A stretch of DNA of 64,000 nucleotides from Planctomycetota bacterium (GTDB taxonomy: Bacteria > Planctomycetota > Phycisphaerae > FEN-1346): contig JAUVZF010000008.1 of NCBI GenBank assembly GCA_030602705.1, positions 1 to 64,000 on the forward strand, written 5' to 3'. The notes beneath the pieces are model-generated. The model searched no databases, was not told the DNA's origin, and worked only from the letters and a program-made list of their open reading frames with translations. The position numbers were made by a program, and so were the translations under genes. Shown here one piece after another: positions 8,405-16,980 of this stretch. The stretch's first letter is position 1. The number at the start of each line of letters is the position of its first letter.

Positions 8405-8719
8405 TTATCCGATGACGACGGCCGTGCCGTAGGCCAGCAGTTCGGCCGCGCCGCCCATGATCACCGACGTCGTGAACCGCATGCTGACGATCGCGTTGGC
8501 GCCCAAGCCCTCGGCCGCGGCTACCATGCGGTCGATGGCCTGTTCGCGCGATTCGGCCATCAGTTTGGTGTATTCGACGACCTCGCCGCCTATCAGGTTC
8601 CGATACGCCGCCTTGATGTCGTGGCCGATGTGGCGGGCCCGAATCGTGTTGCCGCGCACCAGGCCCAGCGTCTCCTTGATCGTCTTGCCGGGCACCGTGG
8701 GTGTGGTGACGAGGATCAT
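8405..8719 (-). CDS. YbjQ/UPF0145-family protein
   Basis: 104 residues beginning MILVTTPTVPGKTIKE, with RNLIGGEVVEYTKL, ANAIVSMRF and a closing AYGTAVVI, the conserved pattern of the heavy-metal-binding-like UPF0145 family (biochemical role unsettled). ATG 8719 has GGGAGG just upstream and overlaps the stop of the anti-sigma gene by 4 bases, so the two are translationally coupled. Confidence 0.88.
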   Translation of the reverse strand: MILVTTPTVPGKTIKETLGLVRGNTIRARHIGHDIKAAYRNLIGGEVVEYTKLMAESREQAIDRMVAAAEGLGANAIVSMRFTTSVIMGGAAELLAYGTAVVIG

Positions 8720-9165
8720 CGTTCGACCTCCCTGGAGTACCGGTCCACCTTGCGGACGACGAGCCGCTCCCTGAGGAGCGAGACGAACAGGACGACCAGG
8801 CCGGCGATGAGGGCACAGACGCCGACCTTCAGGATGACCGAGATGGCCGGGTCGCGGATCATCTCTTCGACGATCTTGAACGCACCGTAGCAGAGCGTGA
8901 GGATGGCGCCGGCCGAGAGCAGTATCCACCCGATGCCGCGCTCCAGGCGGTTGTACACTCCGGCCCAGTACCGCTGGAGTTCTTCATCGCCGGGTTCTTT
9001 GAACCGCATCATGTTCAGGTCCTCCGTCAGGCGTTTCAGTTCGGCCAGTTCCGTTCGGCAGGCGTCGCACGAGGCGAGGTGCTCCTCGAAACGTCGCCGC
9101 TCCTCCTCCGGCAGTTCGCCGTCGAGATAGGCGCCGGCCATCCGATTGAACTCGTTACAACTCAT
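8716..9165 (-). CDS. Membrane anti-sigma factor with zinc finger
   Basis: 149 residues. The N-terminal zf-HC2-type anti-sigma zinc finger has C3, H29, C33 and C36 (HLASCDAC). Two hydrophobic segments follow (about 77-100 and 108-132). It probably holds the ECF sigma factor encoded immediately upstream (4-bp overlap) at the membrane. The releasing signal is unknown. Confidence 0.88.
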   Translation of the reverse strand: MSCNEFNRMAGAYLDGELPEEERRRFEEHLASCDACRTELAELKRLTEDLNMMRFKEPGDEELQRYWAGVYNRLERGIGWILLSAGAILTLCYGAFKIVEEMIRDPAISVILKVGVCALIAGLVVLFVSLLRERLVVRKVDRYSREVER

Positions 9166-9707
9166 GAAGATTCTCCTGCCAACGTCTCGCGCAGGGCCCG
9201 GCGCGCGCTGTGCAGCCGCGACATAACCGTGCCGATGGGTATACCGAGCGCGGCGGCGATACCCTTGTATGACATCTCATGGAAATGCTTCATAAGGATG
9301 ATCTCGCGGAAGGGGTCCGAGAGTTTCATGACGCCGCGCCACAGGGCGTCGCGACGCTCGTTTCGCTCGGCCAGGAGGACGGGGTCGCTGTCGCTGGAGG
9401 AGTCGCCGTGGCCGTCGGTCAGGGCGACCGTCCGGCGGCGTGCGCGGCGGCGGAGGCGGCTCCTGCACACGTTCCGCAGAATGGCCGAGTACCACGGATA
9501 GAACGGCGAGGAGGTGTTGAACCGCTTGATGTTCCGCCACGCGCGGACGAAGGCTTCCTGGGAAGCGTCGAGCGCCTCGTGGGGGCAACCGAGCAGCAGG
9601 CATGCAGCGCCGGAGGCGCGGCCGGCGTACTTCTTGACGACGAAACCGAAGGCGTCTCTGTCGCCCGCCCGACACCGCTCCAGCAGCGCCGTTTCGTTTT
9701 CGCTCAT
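9162..9707 (-). CDS. ECF-type RNA polymerase sigma factor
   Basis: 181 residues with region 2 (EAFVRAWRNIKRF, about 50-63) and region 4 (MSYKGIAAALGIPIGTVMSRLHSARRAL, C-terminal). First gene of a three-gene overlapping operon with its anti-sigma factor and a YbjQ protein. It directs RNA polymerase to a stress or envelope regulon that cannot be identified here. Confidence 0.92.
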   Translation of the reverse strand: MSENETALLERCRAGDRDAFGFVVKKYAGRASGAACLLLGCPHEALDASQEAFVRAWRNIKRFNTSSPFYPWYSAILRNVCRSRLRRRARRRTVALTDGHGDSSSDSDPVLLAERNERRDALWRGVMKLSDPFREIILMKHFHEMSYKGIAAALGIPIGTVMSRLHSARRALRETLAGESS

Positions 9708-9811
9708 AGGTCTGCCTGCCGCCCGCTCGCCGCCACACTATACCGACTCGGCGCGGCGCTTATTCGGAAAATTCGGGGGGGGCGGGCATTCCGGCGCTGC
9801 CACGCTTTTGC

Positions 9812-9840
9812 TTGACCTCCGTTTCGGGGCAACCTATACT
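9812..9840 (+). promoter_or_regulatory. Promoter for the phosphodiesterase-PEGA genes
   Basis: TTGACC (9812-9817), 17-base spacer, TATACT (9835-9840), 24 bases before the ATG at 9865. A strong sigma70-like match. Confidence 0.65.
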
Positions 9841-9864
9841 GCGGCCGCGAGAGGTGGGGTAACC

Positions 9865-10356
9865 ATGAAGATCGGCGCGATTGCCGACACGCACGATAAC
9901 CTGGCGGCCATCTCGGCTGCGATGAAGTATTTCGAGGAGCAAGGCGTCGAGGCCATCCTCCACGCGGGCGACTACTGCGCCCCCTTCGCCCTGAAACGGC
10001 TGCTCCAGACGCGCATTCCGTTCGAGGGCGTCTACGGCAACTGCGACGGCGAGCGGGAGGGCCTGGCAAAACTGCTGCCGTCGCTGGCAGCCGGCCCCCG
10101 GCACCTTGAACTGGGCGGCAAGAAGATCTGCCTGACACACGACCGCAGCCGCCTCCAGCACGATGCTCTCGAGGCCTCCGACATCCTCCTGTTCGCCCAC
10201 ACGCACGACCCGTTGGTCGAGCGTCAGGAGGGCCGGTTGGTCATCAATCCGGGCGAATGCGGCGGCTGGATGACCGGCCGGTGCACCGTAGCCGTCATCG
10301 ACACCGGCACCCTGGCGGCCGACATCAAAGAAGTCTACCAGCAGGCAAGGTCCTGA
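9865..10356 (+). CDS. YfcE/MJ0936-type metallophosphodiesterase
   Basis: A 163-residue calcineurin-like phosphoesterase. Metal motifs in order: ADTHDN (DxH, residue ~8), HAGDYC, GNCDGE, LTHDR and AHTHDP, the last replacing the usual GHTH. Probably a small cytosolic phosphodiesterase of unknown physiological substrate. ATG 9865 has AGGTGGGG upstream. The frame is open upstream, but that part does not resemble the family. Confidence 0.9.
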   Translation: MKIGAIADTHDNLAAISAAMKYFEEQGVEAILHAGDYCAPFALKRLLQTRIPFEGVYGNCDGEREGLAKLLPSLAAGPRHLELGGKKICLTHDRSRLQHDALEASDILLFAHTHDPLVERQEGRLVINPGECGGWMTGRCTVAVIDTGTLAADIKEVYQQARS

Positions 10357-10362
10357 CCGGCG

Positions 10363-10776
10363 ATGAAACGTGCAATCCTTATGACGGGGCTCCTGGCAAC
10401 CGCGGCGCTGGGCGGCTGTTACGGACAGGTCCAGCGCACCATCACCATCGACTCCGAACCCAGCGGCGCACTGTGCTGGCTCAACGACAATGAAATCGGC
10501 CGCACACCCGTCACGGTACCCTTCACGTGGTACGGCACGTATGCCGTGCGGCTGGAGCATCCGGGGTACGAGGCGCTGGTGACCGAAGCGAAGGTGCGGG
10601 CGCCCGTCAGCCAGTGGATACCGCTCGACCTGGCCTTCGAGACGGTGGTGCCGGGCGTGCACTACGACACGCACGAGTTCCACTTCGCAATGCAAGAAGC
10701 CAAGCCGATCGATCCCGAGGCCCTGCGCCGCCGGGCCGAGAGCCTGCGCCGCGACGCCACAGTGGGCGGGCCGTAG
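10363..10776 (+). CDS. PEGA-domain lipoprotein
   Basis: 137 residues; the signal peptide ends in lipobox ALGGC. A PEGA-like beta domain follows (ITIDSEPSGALCWLNDNEIGRTP, then YAVRLEHPGYEA). Probably a surface or periplasmic lipoprotein. It starts 7 bp after the phosphodiesterase gene and is likely co-transcribed. Confidence 0.85.
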   Translation: MKRAILMTGLLATAALGGCYGQVQRTITIDSEPSGALCWLNDNEIGRTPVTVPFTWYGTYAVRLEHPGYEALVTEAKVRAPVSQWIPLDLAFETVVPGVHYDTHEFHFAMQEAKPIDPEALRRRAESLRRDATVGGP

Positions 10777-10787
10777 GGGAACGACAG

Positions 10788-10824
10788 TTCAAAGTCCAAA
10801 GTTCAAAGTCCAAAGTCCAAAGTC
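10788..10824. repeat. Short tandem TTCAAAGTCCAAAG tract
   Basis: Alternating TTCAAAGTC / CAAAGTC units. A single reverse-complement trace (TTGAACTTTGAA) lies at 11269-11280 right before endonuclease IV, so the tract brackets the broken peptidase gene. Confidence 0.75.
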
Positions 10825-10904
10825 ATGCACGCCTTCGAGCCGGGACCGGAAGGTCCCGGTCGCCTGACACTGCAGGGCGTTCCGAGACCGGCAGGAGTCT
10901 GCCT

Positions 10905-11175
10905 TTGCGCACCACCGCGCTTCTTGTAGCGCTCGCGATGTTCCTGGCCGGATGCGCCGGCCGCCGGCAACGTTCCGCCGCCGCAGCCGCCGGAGGAGTT
11001 CACGCTCGACAGCGGCCTGACGGTCATGCTGCGGCCGATGCAGGGCACCGAGAAGGTCGCCCTGGTGGTCCTGTACGCCGTGGGCGGGCTGCACGATCCG
11101 AAGGGGCAAAGCGGCCTGGCACACCTCGTCGAGCACTGCTACGTGACGGCTGCGGCCGGCGCGACGCCCCAGCGT
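10905..11175 (+). pseudogene. M16-family peptidase lipoprotein, frameshifted 5' remnant
   Basis: TTG 10905 with GCAGGAG upstream opens a lipoprotein signal (ALLVALAMFLAGC). The frame must then shift around 10960-10968 to enter PPPQPPEEFTLDSGLTVML and GLAHLVEHCYVTAAAG, which contains the inverted zinc motif HxxEH of M16 peptidases. The remainder is missing: the sequence runs straight into a GGTTCC repeat at 11176. So both a frameshift and a truncation are visible. Confidence 0.75.
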
Positions 11176-11264
11176 AAAAAAAGGTTCCAGGAACCTTTTT
11201 CCGAAAAAGGCCCATACGCGGCCAGAAACGCCGAACTGCGAAAAAGGTTCCTGGAACCTTTTTT
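11176..11264. repeat. GGTTCC palindrome pair (REP-like unit)
   Basis: Two palindromes (11176-11200, 11241-11264) flank a ~40-bp spacer. The spacer reads as the reverse complement of those at 12255-12342 and 13046-13131. It ends the M16 remnant and precedes endonuclease IV. Confidence 0.9.
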
Positions 11265-11290
11265 ACGATTGAACTTTGAACTGTGTGACC

Positions 11291-12256
11291 ATGCCTCGCT
11301 TCGGCGCGCATCTCTCGATACAAGGCGGCGTGGACAAGGCGGTGGAGCGTGCGCTCGCTATCCGGGCCGAGTGCCTCCAGATCTTCCTGAAATCGCCGGC
11401 GCAGTGGCGGTTCGGGCCGCTCTCCGATGAGACGGTCGGCCGGTTCCGCGCCGCGGCGCGCGAGGCAGACCTCACGCCGCTCGTCGGCCACGCGTCGTAC
11501 CTCGTGAACCTGGCGAGCCCCGACCGGGCGCTGTATGAACGGTCGCGCCGGTGTATCCTCGAAGAATGGGACCGGTCCGAGCGGCTCGGACTCGACGGCC
11601 TCGTCCTGCATCCCGGAGCCCACACGGGCAGCGGCGAGGCGGCCGGCCTCGCGCGCATCGCGCGGGCCCTCGACTGGCTCCATCGTCGGCGGCCGGACCA
11701 CGCCTGCCGCATCCTGCTCGAAACCACCGCCGGCGCCGGAACAACCCTGTGCGGGCGGTTCGAGCATCTACAGTATCTCGTCGAAACCTGCGACTCTGAG
11801 TGTGCCACGGCCGGGCGGCATGGGCACGCGCCGCGGCGTGGCCATGTTCCGCCTGCGAGAGACGCGCGCAGCGGACAGGACTGTCCACCGCGCGGCGGCG
11901 CGAGAGAACGCCTGGGCATCTGCATCGACACGTGTCACCTGTGGGCCGCCGGATATGACGTGCGGACGCGCGGGGGCTTGGACGAAACGCTCGGGCGGCT
12001 GGATGAGACGGTCGGCCTGGCGCGCGTGGCCGTCGTCCACGCCAACGACGCAAAGGGCGAACGCGGGTCGCACCTCGACCGTCACGAACACATCGGCCGC
12101 GGGCGGATAGGGCGGGAGGGATTCCGGCGACTGGTCAATCATCCGGCGCTTCGCGACCTGCCGTTCATCCTCGAAACGCCCAAAGAAGGCCCCCGCGGCC
12201 GCAAGATGGACCCCGTGAACCTCCGCACCCTCCGTCGCCTTGCCGCCAACGCGTAA
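11291..12256 (+). CDS. nfo: Endonuclease IV (AP endonuclease) with internal insertion
   Basis: A zinc AP endonuclease of base-excision repair, 321 residues. Family motifs are GHASYLVNLA (~66-75), LVLHPGAHTG, ETTAGAG, IDTCHLWAAGYD (~212-223), VVHANDAKGERGSHLDRHEHIG and FILETPKE. Residues ~168-203 are extra, low-complexity and Arg/Pro/Gly-rich, with DNA containing GCCACGGCCGG repeat sequence. No ribosome site precedes ATG 11291 because repeats occupy the 5' side. The stop overlaps the next palindrome. Confidence 0.9.
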   Translation: MPRFGAHLSIQGGVDKAVERALAIRAECLQIFLKSPAQWRFGPLSDETVGRFRAAAREADLTPLVGHASYLVNLASPDRALYERSRRCILEEWDRSERLGLDGLVLHPGAHTGSGEAAGLARIARALDWLHRRRPDHACRILLETTAGAGTTLCGRFEHLQYLVETCDSECATAGRHGHAPRRGHVPPARDARSGQDCPPRGGARERLGICIDTCHLWAAGYDVRTRGGLDETLGRLDETVGLARVAVVHANDAKGERGSHLDRHEHIGRGRIGREGFRRLVNHPALRDLPFILETPKEGPRGRKMDPVNLRTLRRLAANA

Positions 12257-12342
12257 AAAAGGTTCCAGGAACCTTTTTCGCAGTTCGGCGTTTCTGGCCG
12301 CGTATCGGCCTTTTTCAGGAAAAGGTTCCTGGAACCTTTTTT
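12255..12342. repeat. GGTTCC palindrome pair between convergent stops
   Basis: Palindromes at 12255-12278 and about 12320-12342 surround the spacer CAGTTCGGCGTTTCTGGCCG... The left A-run overlaps the endonuclease IV stop, and the right T-run meets the RAYT stop. The form A-run/GC stem/T-run reads as an intrinsic terminator on both strands. Confidence 0.92.
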
Positions 12343-13009
12343 ACAATCGCGGTCGGCCACGGGGACGGAGGGTGTTCTCAAGGCCGAGGCGTGCTGCGGC
12401 GTGCAAGACCCAGTCAGCCGAACCATAGGGCCGTCCGCGTCTTGCGCACAACCTGAGGGCCGCCAGTTCGTCCTGGTTCAAAGGCTGATTGACGAAATCC
12501 AACCAACCATCAGGCCGCGGCACGGGCCATTCACTGAGCAGGGCTGTTGCCTCCACCGTGCCGCGTTCGCGACACCAGAGACTACCCCATCGCCAGTGCT
12601 CTGCTCTGGTCACCAGGCCGGCTCGCAGGGGGTTACGTTCGACGTAGCGACACACCGTCAGGAAATACCGGTCGCTCTGAACCGGGAAAGACTTGAATCT
12701 GCCCTGATACAGATGGCCGCAACCGCGCATCCCTTGAAAGACATGCCAGCGAAGCGAATGCGTTCGCGTAAGCCAAGCGAGGTGCCGCGAAAGGTGCCCG
12801 TCCCCCTCGGGATGAAGCACCATGTGCCAGTGGTTTGGCATCAGGCAATAAGCAAGGACGCGCATCGGAACACGATCCTGGGCTTCCGCTATTACCTTCT
12901 CGAAGGCAGCGTAATCTCCGGGCCGTTTGAAAATCTGCGCACGCCCATTGGCCCGGTTCAGGACATGATACACGACTCCACCGACGGCAATACGCGGGGC
13001 TCTTGGCAT
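12341..13009 (-). CDS. REP-associated tyrosine transposase (RAYT, Y1_Tnp family)
   Basis: 222 residues. HUH-type single-strand nuclease motif H60-W-H62 in MPNHWHMVL, then YFLTVCRYVERNPLRAGLV with candidate catalytic Tyr (Y115 or Y122), and the C-terminal GRPYGSADWV typical of RAYTs. These enzymes process palindromic REP hairpins. The gene sits between two GGTTCC units (12255-12342 and 13046-13131), the arrangement of a REPtron. It appears intact. Confidence 0.93.
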   Translation of the reverse strand: MPRAPRIAVGGVVYHVLNRANGRAQIFKRPGDYAAFEKVIAEAQDRVPMRVLAYCLMPNHWHMVLHPEGDGHLSRHLAWLTRTHSLRWHVFQGMRGCGHLYQGRFKSFPVQSDRYFLTVCRYVERNPLRAGLVTRAEHWRWGSLWCRERGTVEATALLSEWPVPRPDGWLDFVNQPLNQDELAALRLCARRGRPYGSADWVLHAAARLGLENTLRPRGRPRL

Positions 13010-13045
13010 ATCCAGCTAATAGCGTCAGAAACCCACCGCGTCAAG

Positions 13046-13131
13046 AAAAAAGGTTCCAGGAACCTTTTTCGCGATTCGGCGTTTCTGGCCGCGTATCGGC
13101 CTTTTTCAGGAAAAGGTTCCTGGAACCTTTT
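13046..13131. repeat. GGTTCC palindrome pair upstream of RAYT
   Basis: Same organisation and orientation as 12255-12342, with spacer CGATTCGGCGTTTCTGGCCG... It ends two bases before the stop of the gene at 13134-14021. Confidence 0.92.
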
Positions 13132-13133
13132 AT

Positions 13134-14021
13134 TTACGTCCTGCCCTTGTCGGCGGGAGGGTACTTCGAGCCGGGAACGCCCTTGGCGCGGACGGGCTTG
13201 GCGGGAACCGTGAACTCGACCTTGACGGGCTCTTTAAGGTCCTCGGAGATGACAAGCCCGCCGAGGCGCGGCTCAAACTGCCAGCCCCACGTCTGCCACT
13301 CGGCCTTCGAGACGCGGAACCGGTACAGGCACCGCGTCTTGAACGCCGTCCACGCGTCGTACTTCTTCTCATAGGTCCACTGTTCGATTCGCCAGGTGAT
13401 CTCGTCGCCCTTGCGGCTGTGGAACGCCTTGTCCATCATCAGTTCCACCAGCGCGACCGCCATGTCGGTCGAGCCCGAGATAAGCACGTCGGTGATCTTG
13501 TTCTCGTACCGCTTGACCTCGTGGATGATGCGGCGGATGGCCGCCCGGTCCTTCTCGGTGAACTCGCCCTCCGGCCGCAGCCCCATGTCCGGCGTCCGGT
13601 ACTGGGGCGGGATCAGGATGTCGTACGGCGAGACCTTCGGCTCCATGTCGATGCCTTCGAGCCTGCCCCACGGCGTCCGGATGATAAAGTCGTACGTGCC
13701 GAACCGCAGGCCCTTGACCTCGAAGGCGCCCGTGCTCTTATCCACCCGCACGGGGATCTTCAGATCCATCGACCGCTCGATGAGGTGCGCTTCGAGCACC
13801 CGCTCCGGCGGCGTGAAGCGTCCGCGGATGGCCCGGACCTCCGGCGGCTGCTCCTTCTTCCCGGCAGCCGGCGCCGCTTGCTCACCGGCCGCCGATGCCT
13901 CCGATTTCGGTTTCGACGGCGCAAACGGGTTCCCCTGGGCCATGACCGAACCCTGCACCAGCCCGATAACCAAAAGGGCGACACAAGCAGCCACAAGGAC
14001 GCCAAGCGGCAACCGTCTCAT
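13134..14021 (-). CDS. Secreted protein of unknown function
   Basis: 295 residues. An N-terminal hydrophobic signal (LGVLVAACVALLVIGLVQGSVMA) is followed by a Pro/Ala/Lys linker and a mature region with a possible small beta domain (GAFEVKGLRFGTYDFII). No catalytic motif is recognised. ATG 14021 has GGAGGTT 8 bases upstream. A GGTTCC unit lies directly after its stop. Confidence 0.75.
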   Translation of the reverse strand: MRRLPLGVLVAACVALLVIGLVQGSVMAQGNPFAPSKPKSEASAAGEQAAPAAGKKEQPPEVRAIRGRFTPPERVLEAHLIERSMDLKIPVRVDKSTGAFEVKGLRFGTYDFIIRTPWGRLEGIDMEPKVSPYDILIPPQYRTPDMGLRPEGEFTEKDRAAIRRIIHEVKRYENKITDVLISGSTDMAVALVELMMDKAFHSRKGDEITWRIEQWTYEKKYDAWTAFKTRCLYRFRVSKAEWQTWGWQFEPRLGGLVISEDLKEPVKVEFTVPAKPVRAKGVPGSKYPPADKGRT

Positions 14022-14109
14022 CAAGACAACCTCCATTCCCGTCCATCGCCCATTTGACAGTGCCGAGGGACCTCTGGCAAGTCGAAACGCCGCTTGCGGG
14101 GGTATCTCC

Positions 14110-14138
14110 TTGACACCCGACCCATAAACCTTTATCGT
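14110..14138 (+). promoter_or_regulatory. Candidate promoter for the 14182 gene
   Basis: A perfect TTGACA (14110-14115), 17 bases, TATCGT (14133-14138), 44 bases before ATG 14182 in the divergent gap. Confidence 0.45.
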
Positions 14139-14181
14139 GATTCCATTGCCCGGCCGCACGCCGACGTCCGGGGAGATGCAA

Positions 14182-14967
14182 ATGGCCAAACGCAAAGCAC
14201 AACGGGCGTTGTTCGAACTCCTGGCCAAGGAGCGCGGCCAGGCCAAGGCCAAACTGGATGCCGGCAGGGCAACGCGGCCGGTCGGCGGCGGCAAGATGCA
14301 GGCGCCGCCCCAACCGGCGGCCGAGGTGCCTCGACGCGAGGAGCCCATGCCGATCACGCGGCGGCCCAAGCCCACCATCGTGACGCGAAAGGCCGCCATC
14401 ATCGTCGGCGGCGTCAGGCTCACGTGGCCGTACCTGGCGGTCGCAGGCGTCGTCCTGCTTTGCCTCTGCTACCTGTTCTACGCGTTGGGCGCCCGGTCCC
14501 GCGGCGACGGCCTCCCGGTGACCGAGAAGCACCCGACGATGAACGAGATTCAGGCCACCGGGCCGGCGCTGGGTCTCGTGGAGCCCGGCGCCAAGCCGCC
14601 CAAACTCGGCGCGAAGGTCCCGCCGAAACCCGCCCCGCCAAAACCGAAGCCCGGCGCCGAGGGCACGCAGCCGCCCACGCCGCCCGCCCCCGCCGGCCCG
14701 CAGTACCGGGTCCGCATCGCCCGGCTCAACGTCTCGAAGCCCGACGCCGTGGACGACCTGAGAGCGTTTCTCGCCAAGAGCGGCATCCAGACCGACCTGG
14801 TTACGCGCAGCGGCTTCCACATCCTGTACAGCCGCCGGCACTTTACGGACAAGACGGCGTCGGACACGCTGGCGCTCCAGATCAACAAGAGTTTAGGGGC
14901 GTTCGAGAAGGAGACCCGCCGGCCGACGTCGAAAGACGCCTATACAGTTCAGATGAAGAAGGAGTAA
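14182..14967 (+). CDS. Single-pass membrane protein with SPOR-like C-terminal domain
   Basis: 261 residues: basic cytoplasmic N terminus (~1-80), one transmembrane helix (~81-102), Pro/Lys-rich linker (~130-185), then a ~70-residue domain (YRVRIARLN...LVTRSGFHILYSRRHF) whose pattern recalls SPOR-type repeats. The similarity is weak. ATG 14182 has GGGGAG 6 bases upstream. It is 4 bp from the small basic protein gene. Confidence 0.7.
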   Translation: MAKRKAQRALFELLAKERGQAKAKLDAGRATRPVGGGKMQAPPQPAAEVPRREEPMPITRRPKPTIVTRKAAIIVGGVRLTWPYLAVAGVVLLCLCYLFYALGARSRGDGLPVTEKHPTMNEIQATGPALGLVEPGAKPPKLGAKVPPKPAPPKPKPGAEGTQPPTPPAPAGPQYRVRIARLNVSKPDAVDDLRAFLAKSGIQTDLVTRSGFHILYSRRHFTDKTASDTLALQINKSLGAFEKETRRPTSKDAYTVQMKKE

Positions 14968-14971
14968 GCGG

Positions 14972-15280
14972 ATGTCGTTGGACAAGAGTCTGAAATCCGG
15001 CGGCGCCTTGACCAGGCATCGCAACGTGCTGTCGCGGGCCGAGCGCGTCGAGCAGTTGGCCGACGAGGAGAAGTGGCAGGACGGTGACAGCGTGTTCGGC
15101 CTTCCGAAAGTGGTCCATCGCAAGGTCCAGGCCCGGAAGGCGAAACCGGCTGCGGCGACGGCTGAGACCGAGGCGCTCGCCGAAGGCGCCGAAGCGCCCG
15201 CCGAAGGCGCCGAGGCTGCCCCTGCGGCCCAAGCCGCCACCGCCGAAGACACGCCGCAGACCAAACAATCGAAACCATAG
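14972..15280 (+). CDS. Small basic protein, TIGR04137 type
   Basis: 102 residues. The first ~55 (MSLDKSLKSGGALTRHRNVL, then LSRAERVEQL and DSVFGLPKVVHRKV) match the small basic protein family known from Chlamydiae, Verrucomicrobia and Planctomycetes; role unknown, possibly ribosome-linked. The Ala/Glu-rich tail is extra. It is a useful lineage marker. Confidence 0.85.
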   Translation: MSLDKSLKSGGALTRHRNVLSRAERVEQLADEEKWQDGDSVFGLPKVVHRKVQARKAKPAAATAETEALAEGAEAPAEGAEAAPAAQAATAEDTPQTKQSKP

Positions 15281-15324
15281 GCCCGATCCCAAGCGGTCCG
15301 ACACGAGTTCTGTGCGGTCCGTAC

Positions 15325-15345
15325 CCGGTACGGGTCCGTATGGAC
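15325..15345. repeat. CCGTACGGGTCCGTATGG-type palindrome
   Basis: CCGGTACGGGTCCGTATGG. Related copies are at 17961-17983, 20299-20336 (inside a ketosynthase gene) and 41052-41082. It lies in the 190-bp gap before the aminotransferase. Confidence 0.7.
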
Positions 15346-15470
15346 GGATCGCGCATCAAGGGCATGTCCGCGGCGGGTTCGGACTTCGGACGGGGCGTGT
15401 CTTTGACCCATCCCGCCGCTCGTGCGACCCCCGTGCAGGCTGGCTCAGACGCCGATGAAAGGAGCGAGGC

Positions 15471-16586
<1,116 letters not shown>

Positions 16587-16596
16587 GGCGGAGCAA

Positions 16597-16620
16597 GAAA
16601 AGGTTCCAGGAACCTTTTTT
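16597..16620 (+). terminator. Single GGTTCC palindrome, likely terminator
   Basis: A lone copy of the palindrome with A-run and T-run arms directly after the aminotransferase stop. Shape fits an intrinsic terminator. Confidence 0.6.
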
Positions 16621-16628
16621 GCCTCGCC

Positions 16629-16707
16629 GGGTGGCACGGCAGCCCGAAGGGCGGCCGTGTTGGACACTGGGGCGCACACGGCCGCCCTTCGGGCTGCCGT
16701 GCCACCC
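16629..16707. repeat. 32-bp perfect inverted repeat
   Basis: Arms 16629-16660 and 16676-16707 are exact reverse complements with a 15-base centre. Both outer ends are GGGTGGCACGGC / GCCGTGCCACCC, shared with 61016-61098. It fills much of the 390-bp gap before the fatty-acid-like operon. Confidence 0.9.
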
Positions 16708-16932
16708 TCGCGTAACTGAGGCGTTACACGGCCCGTGTTTTTGGCTTGCATGGGACGACAGGCTCTGCTAGATTTCGCTCCCTTCCGGCGGCCGGCGAAC
16801 CCCGTCTCGTGTGTCTGTCGGCCACGGTACACGTGTCGGAAGTCCGGCCCCGTAGAGGCCGGCCGCAACGGGGTGGAAAGGCGGCCCCCGCAGCAAGGTG
16901 AGGCGCCGGCACAGGGCCGGCGCAAAAAGGTT

Positions 16933-16962
16933 TTGCAACCGCCGGACGGCCGGCGATACAAT
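16933..16962 (+). promoter_or_regulatory. Candidate promoter of the dehydratase-ACP-ketosynthase operon
   Basis: TTGCAA (16933-16938), 18 bases, TACAAT (16957-16962), 19 bases before ATG 16981. An alternative (TTGCAT at 16746, N17, TAGATT at 16769) lies further upstream. Confidence 0.5.
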
Positions 16963-16980
16963 GCCGCACTGCAAAGAACC

